Assembly: GCF_000716435.1 (NCBI RefSeq)
Contig: NZ_JNWO01000032.1
Span: forward strand, 72,089-136,088
Length of the DNA: 64,000 nt
Reading direction: 5' to 3'
Source of the DNA: Streptomyces xylophagus
GTDB lineage: Bacteria; Actinomycetota; Actinomycetes; Streptomycetales; Streptomycetaceae
Position numbers and translations under genes: made by a program
Notes under the pieces: model-generated
Told to the model about the DNA's origin: nothing
The model's input: only the letters and a program-made list of their open reading frames with translations
Databases searched by the model: none
In this document: piece by piece, positions 15,024 through 24,356 of the stretch
How the letters are laid out: each line of letters starts with the position of its first letter
Numbering within the stretch: the first letter of the stretch is position 1

Positions 15024-16712
15024 CTAGAACGAGAACGGGATGTAGCAGAGGGCGGCCAGGATCACCGCGCCCCAGCCGAGCAGGGCGGGACGGCGATACC
15101 ACGCGTCGTCGCCGGCGGCGGGCGCCTCGGTCATGCCGGGGGACGTCGTGCCGTAGACGAGCCCCTGGAGTTGTTCCGCAGACTTCGGCTGGGTGAACAG
15201 GGACACCACGAACATGACCACCGCCCCGGCGACGAACCCGGCGATCGCGGAGACGAAGTTCGCGCCCTGGTCGGAGGGGATGGAGATGATGCCCTGCTTG
15301 TAGATCCAGAAGTAGTTCACCATCGCCGTCACCGTGCCCGCGAGCAGGCCCCAGAAGCCGGACTTCGGGGTGGCCCGCTTCCAGAACATGCCGACGATGA
15401 AGACGACGAACATCGGCACGTTGAAGAAGGAGAAAAGGGTCTGGAGGTAACTCATGATGTTCGAGAACGACGAGGCGAGGAACGCCGTGCCTACCGACGC
15501 CGCGACGCCGATCACCGTGATGAGGCGGCCGAAGCGCACGTAGTACGAGTCCTCGCGGCCCGTGACGACGTACTTCGCCCAGATGTCGTTGGTGAACACG
15601 GTGTTGAAGGATGACACGTTGGCCGCCATACCGGCCATGAACGCCGCCAGCAGCCCGGTCACCGCGATGCCGAGGACGCCGTTGGGCAACAACTCCTGCA
15701 TCAGGTACGGGATGGCGTCGTTGTACTGGAGGTCCGAGCCACTCGTGCCGATCTTCGGGACGAGCGCCGCGGCGACCAGCCCCGGGATCATCACGAGGAA
15801 GACGATGAAGACCTTCGGGTACGCGGCGATCAGCGGGGTGCGCTGAGCGGCCGAGAGGTTCTTCGCGGAGAGCGCGCGCTGCACCTCGGCGAAGTTGGTC
15901 GTCCAGTAGCCGAAGGAGAGGACGAAGCCCAGGCCCAGCACGATGGTCAGCCAGTTCGCCCCGAGCGGGTTGACGCTGCCGATGCCGGTGCCGCCCCACG
16001 CGGTGGTGAAGTTGTGGCCGTGGGCCGCGTCGAGCTTGTCGGTCAGCCCGTCCCAGCCGCCGACCTTCTTCAGGCCGAGGTAGGAGATGGGGATGAGGGC
16101 CGCGAGGATCACGAAGAACTGGAGCACTTCGTTGTAGATCGCGGACGACAGACCGCCGAGGGTGATGTACGCGAGCACGAAGGCACCGGCGACGATGATC
16201 GCCACCCACTGCGGCCAGCCCAGCAGCGCCTCGACGACGATCGCGAGGGCGTACAGGTTCACGCCGGCGATCAGGATGGCCGCGAAGGCGAACAGGACCG
16301 AACTCAGCAGATGCGCCCACTTGTCGAAGCGCAGCAGCAGGAACTCGGGGACCGAGCGCACCTTCGAGCCGTAGTAGAAGGGCATCATCACCAGGCCGAG
16401 GAAGACCATGGCCGGGATGGCGCCGATCCAGTACCAGTGGACGGTGTACGCGCCGTACTGCGCGCTGTTGGCGGCCATGCCCAGGATCTCGGTGGCGGCC
16501 AGGTTGGCCGAGATGAAGGCGAGACCGGTGATCCAGGCGGGCAGGGAACGCCCGGAGAGGAAGAAGTCGAGGCTCGTCTTCACCGATCTGCGGGCGGCGA
16601 AACCGATGCCCAGGACGACGACGAAGTAGATCGCCAGGATCGTGTAGTCGAGCCCGTTGGTGGGGAGTCGGAGCCCGGCGGCGAGAGAGGTGGGGGGCTG
16701 CAGAGTCTGCAT
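15024..16712 (-). CDS. Sodium:solute symporter (SSS family), probable galactose carrier
   Basis: 562 residues from ATG 16712 (GGTGAG upstream; a TTG precedes it). About 13-14 hydrophobic helices, with LDYTILAIYFVVVLGIGFAA at the start and SSAIYNEVLQFFVI and the GLLAAFMAGMAANVSSFNTV block characteristic of the SGLT-like branch. It imports a solute with Na+. It lies divergent from galT-galE-galK across a 156-base intergenic region, so galactose is the likely substrate. Confidence 0.85.
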   Translation of the reverse strand: MQTLQPPTSLAAGLRLPTNGLDYTILAIYFVVVLGIGFAARRSVKTSLDFFLSGRSLPAWITGLAFISANLAATEILGMAANSAQYGAYTVHWYWIGAIPAMVFLGLVMMPFYYGSKVRSVPEFLLLRFDKWAHLLSSVLFAFAAILIAGVNLYALAIVVEALLGWPQWVAIIVAGAFVLAYITLGGLSSAIYNEVLQFFVILAALIPISYLGLKKVGGWDGLTDKLDAAHGHNFTTAWGGTGIGSVNPLGANWLTIVLGLGFVLSFGYWTTNFAEVQRALSAKNLSAAQRTPLIAAYPKVFIVFLVMIPGLVAAALVPKIGTSGSDLQYNDAIPYLMQELLPNGVLGIAVTGLLAAFMAGMAANVSSFNTVFTNDIWAKYVVTGREDSYYVRFGRLITVIGVAASVGTAFLASSFSNIMSYLQTLFSFFNVPMFVVFIVGMFWKRATPKSGFWGLLAGTVTAMVNYFWIYKQGIISIPSDQGANFVSAIAGFVAGAVVMFVVSLFTQPKSAEQLQGLVYGTTSPGMTEAPAAGDDAWYRRPALLGWGAVILAALCYIPFSF

Positions 16713-16724
16713 CAAGCGCTCACC

Positions 16725-16810
16725 TTGTTTGATGTCCTTTTTATATCTTCGGTTGGTGTTCTTTGTTTGATTTTGATGGTGACGACTGGGGGGATCGGTG
16801 GTTTGATGTG
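16725..16810. promoter_or_regulatory. Galactose-locus divergent control region with repeated TTTGAT words
   Basis: An unusually AT-rich intergenic stretch between symporter and galT. TTGTTTGATGT (16725-16735), TTGTTTGAT (16763-16771) and TGGTTTGATGTG (16799-16810) recur at 36-38-base spacing. They are candidate operators for the repressor that makes the gal genes galactose-inducible in Streptomyces; the protein binding them cannot be named from the sequence. Confidence 0.45.
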
Positions 16811-16868
16811 TTTAGTTCTGTGTGAAGCCCGATGTGGCGTGGATGTACGTACGGATGGAGAGCCCGGC

Positions 16869-17927
16869 GTGAAGAAGACCTCGACCCGGTTGGCCGACGG
16901 TCGTGAGCTCATCTACTACGACCTGCGGGACGACACCGTGCGCGACGCGGTCGACCGACGCCCGCTGGAGCGCACGGTCACCACTTCGGAGGTACGGCGG
17001 GACGTGCTGCTCGGCGACTCGGTGGCGATCGCCTCGCACCGTCAGGGCCGCACCTACCACCCGCCGGCCGACCAGTGCCCGCTCTGCCCGACCACGGGCG
17101 ACCGGCTGAGCGAGATCCCGGACTCGTCGTACGACGTCGTCGTGTTCGAGAACCGATTCCCCTCGCTGGCCGGCGACTCGGGCCGCTGCGAGGTGGTCTG
17201 CTTCACCTCCGACCACGACGCGTCCTTCGCCTCGCTGACCGAGGAGCAGGCGGCCCTCGTCCTCGAAGCGTGGACGGACCGGACGTCGGAGCTGTCGCAT
17301 CTTCCCTCCGTCGAGCAGGTCTTCTGTTTCGAGAACCGCGGCGAAGAGATCGGTGTGACCCTCGGTCATCCCCACGGCCAGATCTACGCCTACCCGTTCA
17401 CCACCCCGCGCACCGCCCTGATGCTGCGTTCGCTCGCCGCGCACAAGGAGGCGACCGGCGGGGAGAACCTCTTCGACTCGGTCCTGGAGCGCGAACTCGC
17501 CGGTGAGCGGGTCGTCCTTGAGGGTGAACACTGGGCGGCCTTCGTGCCGTACGCGGCGCACTGGCCGTACGAGGTCCACCTGTACCCGAAGCGTCGCGTG
17601 CCCGATCTGCTCGGTCTGGACGAGGCGGCCCGCACAGAGTTCCCCAAGGTCTATCTGGAACTCTTGAGGCGCTTCGACCGGATCTTCGGTGAGGGCGAGC
17701 CTCCGACGCCGTACATCTCCGCCTGGCACCAGGCGCCGTTCGGCACGCTGGAGGAGTTCGACGGTGTGAGCAGGGACGACTTCGCGCTCCACCTCGAGCT
17801 TTTCACCATTCGCCGTACGTCCGGCAAGCTGAAGTTCCTCGCGGGTTCCGAGTCCGGCATGAGCGTGTTCATCAACGACGTGCCGCCGGAGTTCGCGGCA
17901 CAGCGACTGCGAGAGGTAGCGAGTTGA
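16869..17927 (+). CDS. galT: Galactose-1-phosphate uridylyltransferase
   Basis: 352 residues from GTG 16869 behind GGATGGAGA; the frame is open upstream but those codons lie in the control region. Second step of the Leloir pathway: UDP-glucose plus galactose-1-phosphate gives UDP-galactose plus glucose-1-phosphate. The HIT-like active site is visible as HPHGQ with His167 and His169, preceded by GCPLCP (Cys70, Cys73), a zinc site. Length is as expected for the family. First gene of the galT-galE-galK operon; its stop overlaps the start of galE by one base (TGATG). Confidence 0.95.
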   Translation: MKKTSTRLADGRELIYYDLRDDTVRDAVDRRPLERTVTTSEVRRDVLLGDSVAIASHRQGRTYHPPADQCPLCPTTGDRLSEIPDSSYDVVVFENRFPSLAGDSGRCEVVCFTSDHDASFASLTEEQAALVLEAWTDRTSELSHLPSVEQVFCFENRGEEIGVTLGHPHGQIYAYPFTTPRTALMLRSLAAHKEATGGENLFDSVLERELAGERVVLEGEHWAAFVPYAAHWPYEVHLYPKRRVPDLLGLDEAARTEFPKVYLELLRRFDRIFGEGEPPTPYISAWHQAPFGTLEEFDGVSRDDFALHLELFTIRRTSGKLKFLAGSESGMSVFINDVPPEFAAQRLREVAS

Positions 17928-18889
17928 TGAGCGGTAAGTACCTGGTGACGGGCGGGGCGGGTTACGTGGGCAGCGTGGTCGCCCAGCACCTGCTGGAGGC
18001 GGGCCACGAGGTCACCGTCCTGGACAACCTCTCGACGGGCTTCCGCGAGGGAGTGCCGGCGGGCGCCACGTTCATCGAGGGCGACATCCGCGACGCCGCG
18101 AAGTGGCTGGACTCGACGTACGACGCGGTCCTGCACTTCGCCGCGTTCTCCCAGGTCGGCGAGTCCGTCGTCAAGCCCGAGAAGTACTGGGAGAACAACG
18201 TAGGCGGCTCGATGGCCCTCCTCGCCGCGATGCGCGAGGCGGGAGTCCGCACCCTCGTCTTCTCTTCTACGGCGGCCACGTACGGCGAGCCGGAGGAGGT
18301 CCCGATCGTCGAGTCGGCCCGCACCTCCCCGACGAACCCCTACGGCGCGTCGAAGCTGTCGGTCGACTTCATGATCACCAGCGAGGCGGCAGCACACGGC
18401 CTCGGCGCGGTCTCCCTCCGCTACTTCAACGTGGCGGGCGCGTACGGCAGTTGCGGCGAGCGGCACGCCCCCGAGTCGCACCTCATCCCGCTGGTGTTGC
18501 AGGTCGCGCAGGGCAAGCGGGACGCGATCTCCGTCTACGGCGACGACTACCCGACGCCGGACGGCACCTGCGTCCGTGACTACATCCACGTGGCGGACCT
18601 GGCCGACGCGCACCTGCTCGCGCTGAAGGCGGCCACTGCCGGCGAGCACCTGATCTGCAACCTGGGCAACGGCGAGGGCTTCTCCGTCCGCCAGGTCATC
18701 GAGACGGTCCGCCAGGTCACCGGGCACCCGATCCCCGAGGTCGTGGCCCCGCGCCGCGGCGGCGACCCGGCGACCCTGGTCGCCTCGGCGGCCCGGGCCA
18801 AGGAGCGCCTCGGCTGGAACCCGTCCCGCGCGGATCTCGCGGGCATCGTCGCGGACGCATGGGCGTTCGCGCAGAACGTATCGAACTGA
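17927..18889 (+). CDS. galE: UDP-glucose 4-epimerase
   Basis: 320 residues; ATG 17927 overlaps the galT stop and has GAGAGG upstream. Interconverts UDP-galactose and UDP-glucose using bound NAD, completing the Leloir cycle. Short-chain dehydrogenase features: nucleotide motif GGAGYVG (9-15), the catalytic Tyr139 and Lys143 in YGASK, and the [10 protein letters not shown] serine/threonine region before it. RYFNVAGA and [11 protein letters not shown] are conserved epimerase blocks. Followed at 32 bases by galK. Confidence 0.95.
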   Translation: MSGKYLVTGGAGYVGSVVAQHLLEAGHEVTVLDNLSTGFREGVPAGATFIEGDIRDAAKWLDSTYDAVLHFAAFSQVGESVVKPEKYWENNVGGSMALLAAMREAGVRTLVFSSTAATYGEPEEVPIVESARTSPTNPYGASKLSVDFMITSEAAAHGLGAVSLRYFNVAGAYGSCGERHAPESHLIPLVLQVAQGKRDAISVYGDDYPTPDGTCVRDYIHVADLADAHLLALKAATAGEHLICNLGNGEGFSVRQVIETVRQVTGHPIPEVVAPRRGGDPATLVASAARAKERLGWNPSRADLAGIVADAWAFAQNVSN

Positions 18890-18921
18890 TCGAACTGATC
18901 GAAGGGTTGAGGGGATCGCAC

Positions 18922-20064
18922 GTGGGTGTACGTGAGGGCTTCGAGGAGCTGTACGGAACCGCTCCCGAGGGCGTCTGGGCCGCGCCGGGCCGGGTCAACC
19001 TGATCGGCGAGTACACCGACTTCAACGAGGGCTTCGTGATGCCGCTCGCCTTGCCGCACACGGCGGTGGCAGCGGTGTCCCGCCGCACGGACGGCGTCCT
19101 GCGCCTCCACTCGGCGGACATCGAGGGCCCGGTCGTAGAACTGCACGTCGAGGAACTGGCCCCGCGCACGAACACCAGCTGGGCCGCGTACCCGGCGGGC
19201 GTGGTCTGGGTGCTGCGCGAGGCGGGCCACGAGGTAACGGGCGCGGACATCCACCTCTCCTCGACGGTCCCGACGGGCGCGGGCCTGTCGTCCTCGGCGG
19301 CGCTGGAGGTGGTCACGGCCCTGGCTCTGAACGACCTCTTCGAACTGGGTCTGTCCGCGCCGGAGTTGGCCCGCTTCTCGCAGCGCGCGGAGAACGACTT
19401 CGTCGGCGTCCCCTGCGGCATCATGGACCAGACGGCCTCGGCCTGCTGCGAGGAGGGCCACGCGCTCCACCTCGACTGCCGGGACCTGTCGATCCGTCAG
19501 ATCCCCTTCGACCTGGCGTCCGAGGGCCTCTCGCTCCTGGTCGTCGACTCCCGCGTGAAGCACGCCCTCGGCGACGGCGCGTACGCGGAACGCCGCGAGG
19601 GCTGCGAGGAGGGCGCACGGCAACTGGGCGTGCCGTTCCTGCGGGACGTGGCGTACGAGGACCTGGAGGCGTCCCTGGCCCGCCTGTCCGACGAACGCAT
19701 CCAGCGCTACGTCCGCCACGTCGTCTCCGACGACCACCGGGTCGACCAGGTCATCAACTTGCTCGACGCGGGCGAGGTCCGAGCGATCGGCCCGATCCTC
19801 ACCGAGGGCCACGCCTCCCTCCGCGACGACCTGCGCATCTCCTGCCCGGAGTTGGACCTCGTGGTCGACACGGCGGTCGGCGCGGGTGCGCTCGGCGCCC
19901 GTATGACGGGCGGCGGCTTCGGCGGCTCGGCGGTCGTCCTCGTGGAGGCCACGGACACGGAGACGGTCACGAAGGCGGTGGAGGAGGCGTTCGCGGGCGC
20001 GGGGTACACAGCGCCTCGGGTGTTCCCGGCGGTGCCTTCGGCGGGGGCGCGGCGGGTGGAGTGA
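18922..20064 (+). CDS. galK: Galactokinase
   Basis: 380 residues from GTG 18922 behind GAGGGG. Phosphorylates galactose at C1 with ATP, the entry step of the Leloir pathway. Galactokinase signature GRVNLIGEYTDFNEG (23-37), GHMP ATP-binding motif PTGAGLSSSAALE (about 115-128) and C-terminal TGGGFGGSA are all present. Last gene of the gal operon. Between galE and galK, GATCGAACT is directly repeated, covering the galE stop codon. Confidence 0.95.
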   Translation: MGVREGFEELYGTAPEGVWAAPGRVNLIGEYTDFNEGFVMPLALPHTAVAAVSRRTDGVLRLHSADIEGPVVELHVEELAPRTNTSWAAYPAGVVWVLREAGHEVTGADIHLSSTVPTGAGLSSSAALEVVTALALNDLFELGLSAPELARFSQRAENDFVGVPCGIMDQTASACCEEGHALHLDCRDLSIRQIPFDLASEGLSLLVVDSRVKHALGDGAYAERREGCEEGARQLGVPFLRDVAYEDLEASLARLSDERIQRYVRHVVSDDHRVDQVINLLDAGEVRAIGPILTEGHASLRDDLRISCPELDLVVDTAVGAGALGARMTGGGFGGSAVVLVEATDTETVTKAVEEAFAGAGYTAPRVFPAVPSAGARRVE

Positions 20065-20107
20065 ACGGTCACGGCGAAGACGGCCCGGAACCACCGGGGC
20101 GTCCCGC

Positions 20108-20593
20108 TCACCCCGCTATGTCGTCGCAGACGGGATCCTCGGCGGAGACGCTCTTGGCCAGTTGGTGCAGCGCGCTGTGGACCAGTGCGCGAAGCCGCGC
20201 CGCGGTCAGCGCGGACGCGCTGTCGTAGGTGAGGATCCGCACCACGTCGACATGCAGTTGGTCGACCTCGCCGAGAGCGGGGAGACCGGCCAGCAGTTCA
20301 TGATCGGGCCGCTTCGTCACCACGTTCCCTATGTCGGCCGGCCGGAGCCGCCCGATCATCTCCGGTGTGTACGGCTGTCCTTGGGCCACGGCGTCCAGCA
20401 CGAGGGAATGGATGCTCAACGCGAGCAGTGTTCGCACCACCACGTCGGCCGAATCCGGGTGGACCCACCAGTCCTCGAATCGCCGTTGCCGAACGTGACG
20501 GTAACCGGAGAGCCGATCGGCGGCGGCCAGGATGCGGCGGCTCCACGCGGAGCAGTCCGACCAGATGTCCACGGCGTCGGCCTCCTCCGTCAC
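20108..20593 (-). CDS. Hypothetical protein coupled to an MFS exporter
   Basis: 161 residues from GTG 20593, overlapping the exporter's stop (GTGA), so translationally coupled. Mostly helical, no signal or membrane segment. Trp- and His-rich patches (WSDCSAWSRRILAAADRL, RRFEDWWVHPDSADVV) and a middle section LRPADIGNVVTKRPDHELLAGLPALGEVD are visible. I do not recognise the family. A regulator or accessory of the exporter is possible. Confidence 0.65.
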   Translation of the reverse strand: MTEEADAVDIWSDCSAWSRRILAAADRLSGYRHVRQRRFEDWWVHPDSADVVVRTLLALSIHSLVLDAVAQGQPYTPEMIGRLRPADIGNVVTKRPDHELLAGLPALGEVDQLHVDVVRILTYDSASALTAARLRALVHSALHQLAKSVSAEDPVCDDIAG

Positions 20594-21828
20594 GGGGTGC
20601 TGCGCAGGCTCCGGACCCCCGGGGCCAGCAGCGCCGCGACCGTCGCGAGAACCACCAGTGTCGCGCACCCCGCGAGCGTGTGTCCCAGGCCCACCGTCGT
20701 CGCGAGTGGGCCGGCGATGAGCAGTCCCAGCGGGGCGAAGGCCAGGGAGCCGAATCCGTCGTAGGAGCTGACCCTGGAGAGGGACTCCTCGGGGATCTCG
20801 CGGTGGATGGTGGTGGACCACAGGACGCCGAAGACGTCGCTGGAGATCCCGGCGGTGAACATCGCGGCGGCGATCAGCCAGACCGGGGCCCGGACGGCGA
20901 GGAGAGCGATCGGGACGGCCAACGGGAAGGTGGCGAGTACGGCCACCAGCATCGGGCGGCGGACCCGGACCCGGGCGGCCAGGCCCGCGCCGGCGATCGT
21001 GCCCAGGGCCTGTGCGGCGACGATGACCGACCAGGCGCGGGCGCCGCCCAGGTAGCGGTCGGCGGTCAGGGGACCGAGAACTCCCACGTTCGCGTTGAGC
21101 GCCGCGACCACGATCGACCACTGCGCCACCACGACCCACAGCCACTGCCGGGACGCGAACTCCCGCCAGCCCTCCCGGAGATCGGCCCAGCCGGAGGACT
21201 TCCTGGGCGGGCGTACGGCGACCGGGAGGCGCGCCGTGAGGGCCGCGCTGACCACGAAGGACGCGGCGTTCAACGCCAGTGCCCAGCCCGCGCCCACCAG
21301 GGCCACCGTCACACCCGACAGCGCCAGGCCCAGCAGCCGGGCGCTGTTGGTGCCCACCCGCAGCGTGCCGTTGGCCTGTTGGAGGCGTTCGGTGGAGACG
21401 ACCAGCGGCACGATGCCGTCCATCGCCGGCATGAACAGGGCCGAGGCCGTACCGGCCGCCACCGCCAGCACGCACATCGCGGGCAGCGGTGCGTGCCCGG
21501 TCAGCACCAGCGTGGCCAGACCCGTGTACGCCACGGCACCCATCAGTTCCGCGAGCGCCATCAGACGAGCGCGTGACATGCGGTCCGCGATGACCCCGCC
21601 CACCAGGATGAACATCAGTTGCGGCAACGCCTGGCACGCCAGCACGAGCGACAGCCGACCCGGACCGGCTCCGGGCAGGGCGAGCACCGCGAAGGCGAGG
21701 GCCACGGCGGCGAAGCCGTTGCCCAGCACGGACACGGTTCGCGCGGTCGCGAGCAGCACGAACGCCGGCTCACGCCACAGTGATGATGTTCCGGGACTCT
21801 CGGCGGTGGTGGCTGAAGTGGATGTCAC
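20590..21828 (-). CDS. MFS transporter, 12-helix exporter
   Basis: About 412 residues if translation begins at GTG 21828 (VTSTSATTAE); the frame continues to 21870 and no ribosome site clearly decides. Begins WREPAFVLLATARTVSVLGNGFAAVAL, followed by the MFS loop GGVIADRMSRARLMALAE after helix 2, then a long run of helices. It resembles the EntS-like or macrolide-efflux branch of drug and siderophore exporters. Substrate unknown. The coupled downstream gene is of unknown function. Confidence 0.8.
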   Translation of the reverse strand: MTSTSATTAESPGTSSLWREPAFVLLATARTVSVLGNGFAAVALAFAVLALPGAGPGRLSLVLACQALPQLMFILVGGVIADRMSRARLMALAELMGAVAYTGLATLVLTGHAPLPAMCVLAVAAGTASALFMPAMDGIVPLVVSTERLQQANGTLRVGTNSARLLGLALSGVTVALVGAGWALALNAASFVVSAALTARLPVAVRPPRKSSGWADLREGWREFASRQWLWVVVAQWSIVVAALNANVGVLGPLTADRYLGGARAWSVIVAAQALGTIAGAGLAARVRVRRPMLVAVLATFPLAVPIALLAVRAPVWLIAAAMFTAGISSDVFGVLWSTTIHREIPEESLSRVSSYDGFGSLAFAPLGLLIAGPLATTVGLGHTLAGCATLVVLATVAALLAPGVRSLRSTP

Positions 21829-21900
21829 GGCCAGGTACTTTAAACGACCCACGTCAACGGGTGTCCACAACCGGCCACTTCACCGGTCCGGATCACCGGT

Positions 21901-22809
21901 TCAGAGATATCCCCAGGCCCGGCACATCGGCCGCAGCACCTCCGGGATCTCCGCCAAGTCCGGTGCCGGGCGGTCCGGTTGGACCTGGCCGGAGCGGATC
22001 TTGTCGGTCCAGTCGCCGAAGCCGCCGCCCAGGACGGCGCCCTCCAGACTGCTGCCGTAGTCCGTCATCCCGGGCTCGTAGGGAAGGTCCAAGTAGGCGC
22101 AGAGGGCGCGGAGTTCGGCGGTGGGGTCGGCCGTGAGGTCCTCGTAGCGCAGGATGTGGCCGCCGATCTCGGCGTGGGCCTCCTCCATGGACTCCATGTA
22201 CTTCAGGACGCGCTCGGCGGCCTCCTCGCGGGTGCGGTCCGGTACGGCCTCGTGCCAGGAACGGGCGACCGCCCCCGGGTGCCGCCGCAGGAAGACGAAC
22301 CGGGCGTCGGGCCAGGTCTCCGCGATGCGCCGCCACTGGAAGGCGTTGCCGGGGGTCTTCTCCACGATGAACTGCTTGCCGGACTTGACCAGTTCACGGT
22401 GCAGGGCCCGGTCCCAGAGCAGGCCCTCCAGTTGTTCGTGGCCGAGGCCCAGGGTCCGCAGGGAGCGTTCCGTGGGGGTGCCCGACTTGAAGTAGACCTC
22501 GATACCGGTCAGATGGAGTTCGTGCGCCGCGTGCAGCCGGGAGTGCGCCCCCAGCATCATGCGCAGCAGCGTCGACCCGGAACGCACCGAGGTCAGGATG
22601 AACACCGGGCGCTCCAGCAACCGGTCGACGGCCGGATCCACCGTCGCCGTCTCCGGTACGGGTTCGGGGCGCGCGGGGCGCGAACCGCGCGGCGCGGGAA
22701 TCGCCCCCAGGGAACCCGCCGTTGTCGCCGTGGGCGGCGTGGGCGCCCGGCGAATCTGGTAGCCGGTCGTCTCGGCGAGCTTCGAGTTCAGCCTCCGCAG
22801 CATGCTCAT
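21901..22809 (-). CDS. PAPS-dependent sulfotransferase family protein
   Basis: 302 residues from ATG 22809, no strong ribosome site; a longer frame upstream overlaps the next gene and is unlikely. After a Pro/Thr-rich N-terminus the 5'-phosphosulfate loop appears as TSVRSGSTLLRMMLG (about 68-82) and the 3'-phosphate motif as RRHPGAVARSW (about 165-175). WEKTPGN-like and RYEDLTADP blocks (VEKTPGNAFQWRR, LRYEDLTADP) fit bacterial sulfotransferases. Acceptor unknown; such enzymes sulfate glycans, glycopeptides or small metabolites. Confidence 0.82.
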   Translation of the reverse strand: MSMLRRLNSKLAETTGYQIRRAPTPPTATTAGSLGAIPAPRGSRPARPEPVPETATVDPAVDRLLERPVFILTSVRSGSTLLRMMLGAHSRLHAAHELHLTGIEVYFKSGTPTERSLRTLGLGHEQLEGLLWDRALHRELVKSGKQFIVEKTPGNAFQWRRIAETWPDARFVFLRRHPGAVARSWHEAVPDRTREEAAERVLKYMESMEEAHAEIGGHILRYEDLTADPTAELRALCAYLDLPYEPGMTDYGSSLEGAVLGGGFGDWTDKIRSGQVQPDRPAPDLAEIPEVLRPMCRAWGYL

Positions 22810-22871
22810 GGCGGGCACGGTAAAGGGAGTGTCTGAGACTGGGCTGAGCGTCCCGTTCACCCCGGATGTGT

Positions 22872-23315
22872 TCACCCCAGGTTCTTGGTGAGGGTGTATT
22901 CCGTGACCCCCGGCGGATAGTCCGGGATCACGCACACCACCTCGTACCCCAGCTTCTTGTAGAAGTCCGGCGCCTGGAAGTCCCACGTCTCCAGCCTGGC
23001 GGCCCCGCAGCCGCGCTCCTCGCGGGCGATGCGTTCCGCCTCCGCGAGCAGCCGGGAGCCGAGTCCCGTCCCTCGGTGACGGCCGTCCACCCACAGATAC
23101 GTCACATGGAGCCAGTCCGCCCAGGTGTGGCAGACCGCTCCGCCCGCCAGCTCGCCGGCGTCGTCCAACGCCCAGACGTGAAGCGGAACTTCACGTTCGC
23201 GAGGGGTTCCGCGCAGCGCCCGCAGCACCGGGGACGCGGCCGTGTTGGTTTCGAGCAGCCGGGCGCGGAGCAGATCGCGTCGCTCTCTGTCGACTTCCGT
23301 CTCAATACGAAACAT
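22872..23315 (-). CDS. GNAT-family N-acetyltransferase
   Basis: 147 residues from ATG 23315 with GGTGAG four bases before; ATG 23327 is an alternative. The acetyl-CoA loop is VDGRHRGTGLGSRLLAEAE, followed by LETWDFQAPDFYKKLGYEVV, the typical GNAT end in which the Tyr near the C-terminus acts as general acid. It probably acetylates a small amine; substrate unknown. Lies 62 bases upstream of the sulfotransferase on the same strand. Confidence 0.82.
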   Translation of the reverse strand: MFRIETEVDRERRDLLRARLLETNTAASPVLRALRGTPREREVPLHVWALDDAGELAGGAVCHTWADWLHVTYLWVDGRHRGTGLGSRLLAEAERIAREERGCGAARLETWDFQAPDFYKKLGYEVVCVIPDYPPGVTEYTLTKNLG

Positions 23316-23588
23316 GCGGCTCACCATAAACGGGCCGGACAGTCAGTTCTGCAAATTAGCTTCCGCTGCTGCCCCCCGGCCGTACCCTGTGAACAGCACC
23401 GGTGGGGGCCGGTGCTGATCAGGGGGCGAGACAAGTCGGGTACGACGCCCGATGTGGGGGTAGCAGTGTCTGCACGGCGGCGGCCGTGCGGCTCAGGCCG
23501 CTCCCGGGCGTCGTACCCGCAATCATCGCTTCGTCTCCCGACGATGAGGTATCCCCTGCTCCCTGAGGAGCCTGGGGAAGGGGGTTTC

Positions 23589-24356
23589 GTGGTTCGCATC
23601 CGAGTCCTGGTCGTCGACGACCATCGCATCTTCGCCGAGTCGCTCGCCGCGGCACTGGCCGCCGAGCCCGATGTCGACGTGTCCGCCGCCGGCAGCGGTC
23701 CCGCCGCGCTGCGCTGCATGGAGCGCGCGTCCGCCGAGGGCCGCAGATTCGACGTCCTGCTCGTGGACGCCGATCTGGGCGGCAACGTGCCGGGCGTCCG
23801 GCCCGCCGTGCCTGTTCAGGCGGGCAACGAGGACGGGCTGGTGGACGGGATCTCCCTGGTCGCCGGGGTCCGTTCGGCGCAGCCGAGCGTACGGATGGTC
23901 GTGCTGGCGGAGAAGGACGATCCGCGCCGGGCCGCGCTGGCCCTGCAGGCCGGTGCGTCCGGCTGGGTCGCCAAGGACTGCTCGCTGTCCAGGCTTTTAA
24001 CCGTCATCCGAGGTGTCCTGCGCGACGAGACGCATCTGCCGCCGGCCCTGCTGACCGGGGTCCTGCGCGAGTTGACGGCCGCGCGCAAGCACCGCACCGA
24101 GAGCGAGCGCCTGGTGGAGTCCCTCACGCCGAGGGAACGGGAAGTGCTGCGCTGCATGGTGGCCGGCTTGGGGCGCAAGGCGGTCGCCGAGCGACTGTTC
24201 CTCTCCCCGCACACAGTCCGGACGCATATGCAAAACGTGCTCGGCAAGCTGGGCGTCCACTCGACCCTCGCAGCGGTCGCGCTGGCGAGGCGCGCCGGGG
24301 TGGGTCCCGTCGACCTAGCCGGGGATGTTGTCGAACGGGGCGGTCAACTGGCGTAG
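23589..24356 (+). CDS. LuxR/NarL response regulator carrying a TTA codon
   Basis: 255 residues from GTG 23589 (GGGGAAGGGGG upstream; ATG 23544 in frame is the alternative). Receiver with VVDDHRIFAES, phospho-Asp in VLLVDADLGG and Lys in GWVAKD, but an insert GNVPGVRPAVPVQAGNEDG after the Asp is unusual. LuxR HTH: LTPREREVLRCMVAG, SPHTVRTHMQNVLGKLGV. Codon 137 (23997-23999) is TTA, which in Streptomyces is read by the developmentally controlled bldA tRNA. No kinase gene is adjacent. The 3' end overlaps the convergent marR-type gene by 42 bases. Confidence 0.85.
   Translation: MVRIRVLVVDDHRIFAESLAAALAAEPDVDVSAAGSGPAALRCMERASAEGRRFDVLLVDADLGGNVPGVRPAVPVQAGNEDGLVDGISLVAGVRSAQPSVRMVVLAEKDDPRRAALALQAGASGWVAKDCSLSRLLTVIRGVLRDETHLPPALLTGVLRELTAARKHRTESERLVESLTPREREVLRCMVAGLGRKAVAERLFLSPHTVRTHMQNVLGKLGVHSTLAAVALARRAGVGPVDLAGDVVERGGQLA

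Noticed and set aside
16014..16868. Upstream extension of the galT frame
   Set aside because: It runs through the symporter gene and the AT-rich control region. The GTG at 16869 has a ribosome site and matches the conserved protein start.
20594..21637. Extension of the minus-strand hypothetical frame through the MFS gene
   Set aside because: Overlaps the whole exporter in another frame; the GTG at 20593 overlapping the exporter's stop is the natural start.
22866..23588. Upstream part of the LuxR frame with 240 extra codons
   Set aside because: Covers the GNAT gene on the opposite strand; the receiver domain begins just after GTG 23589.
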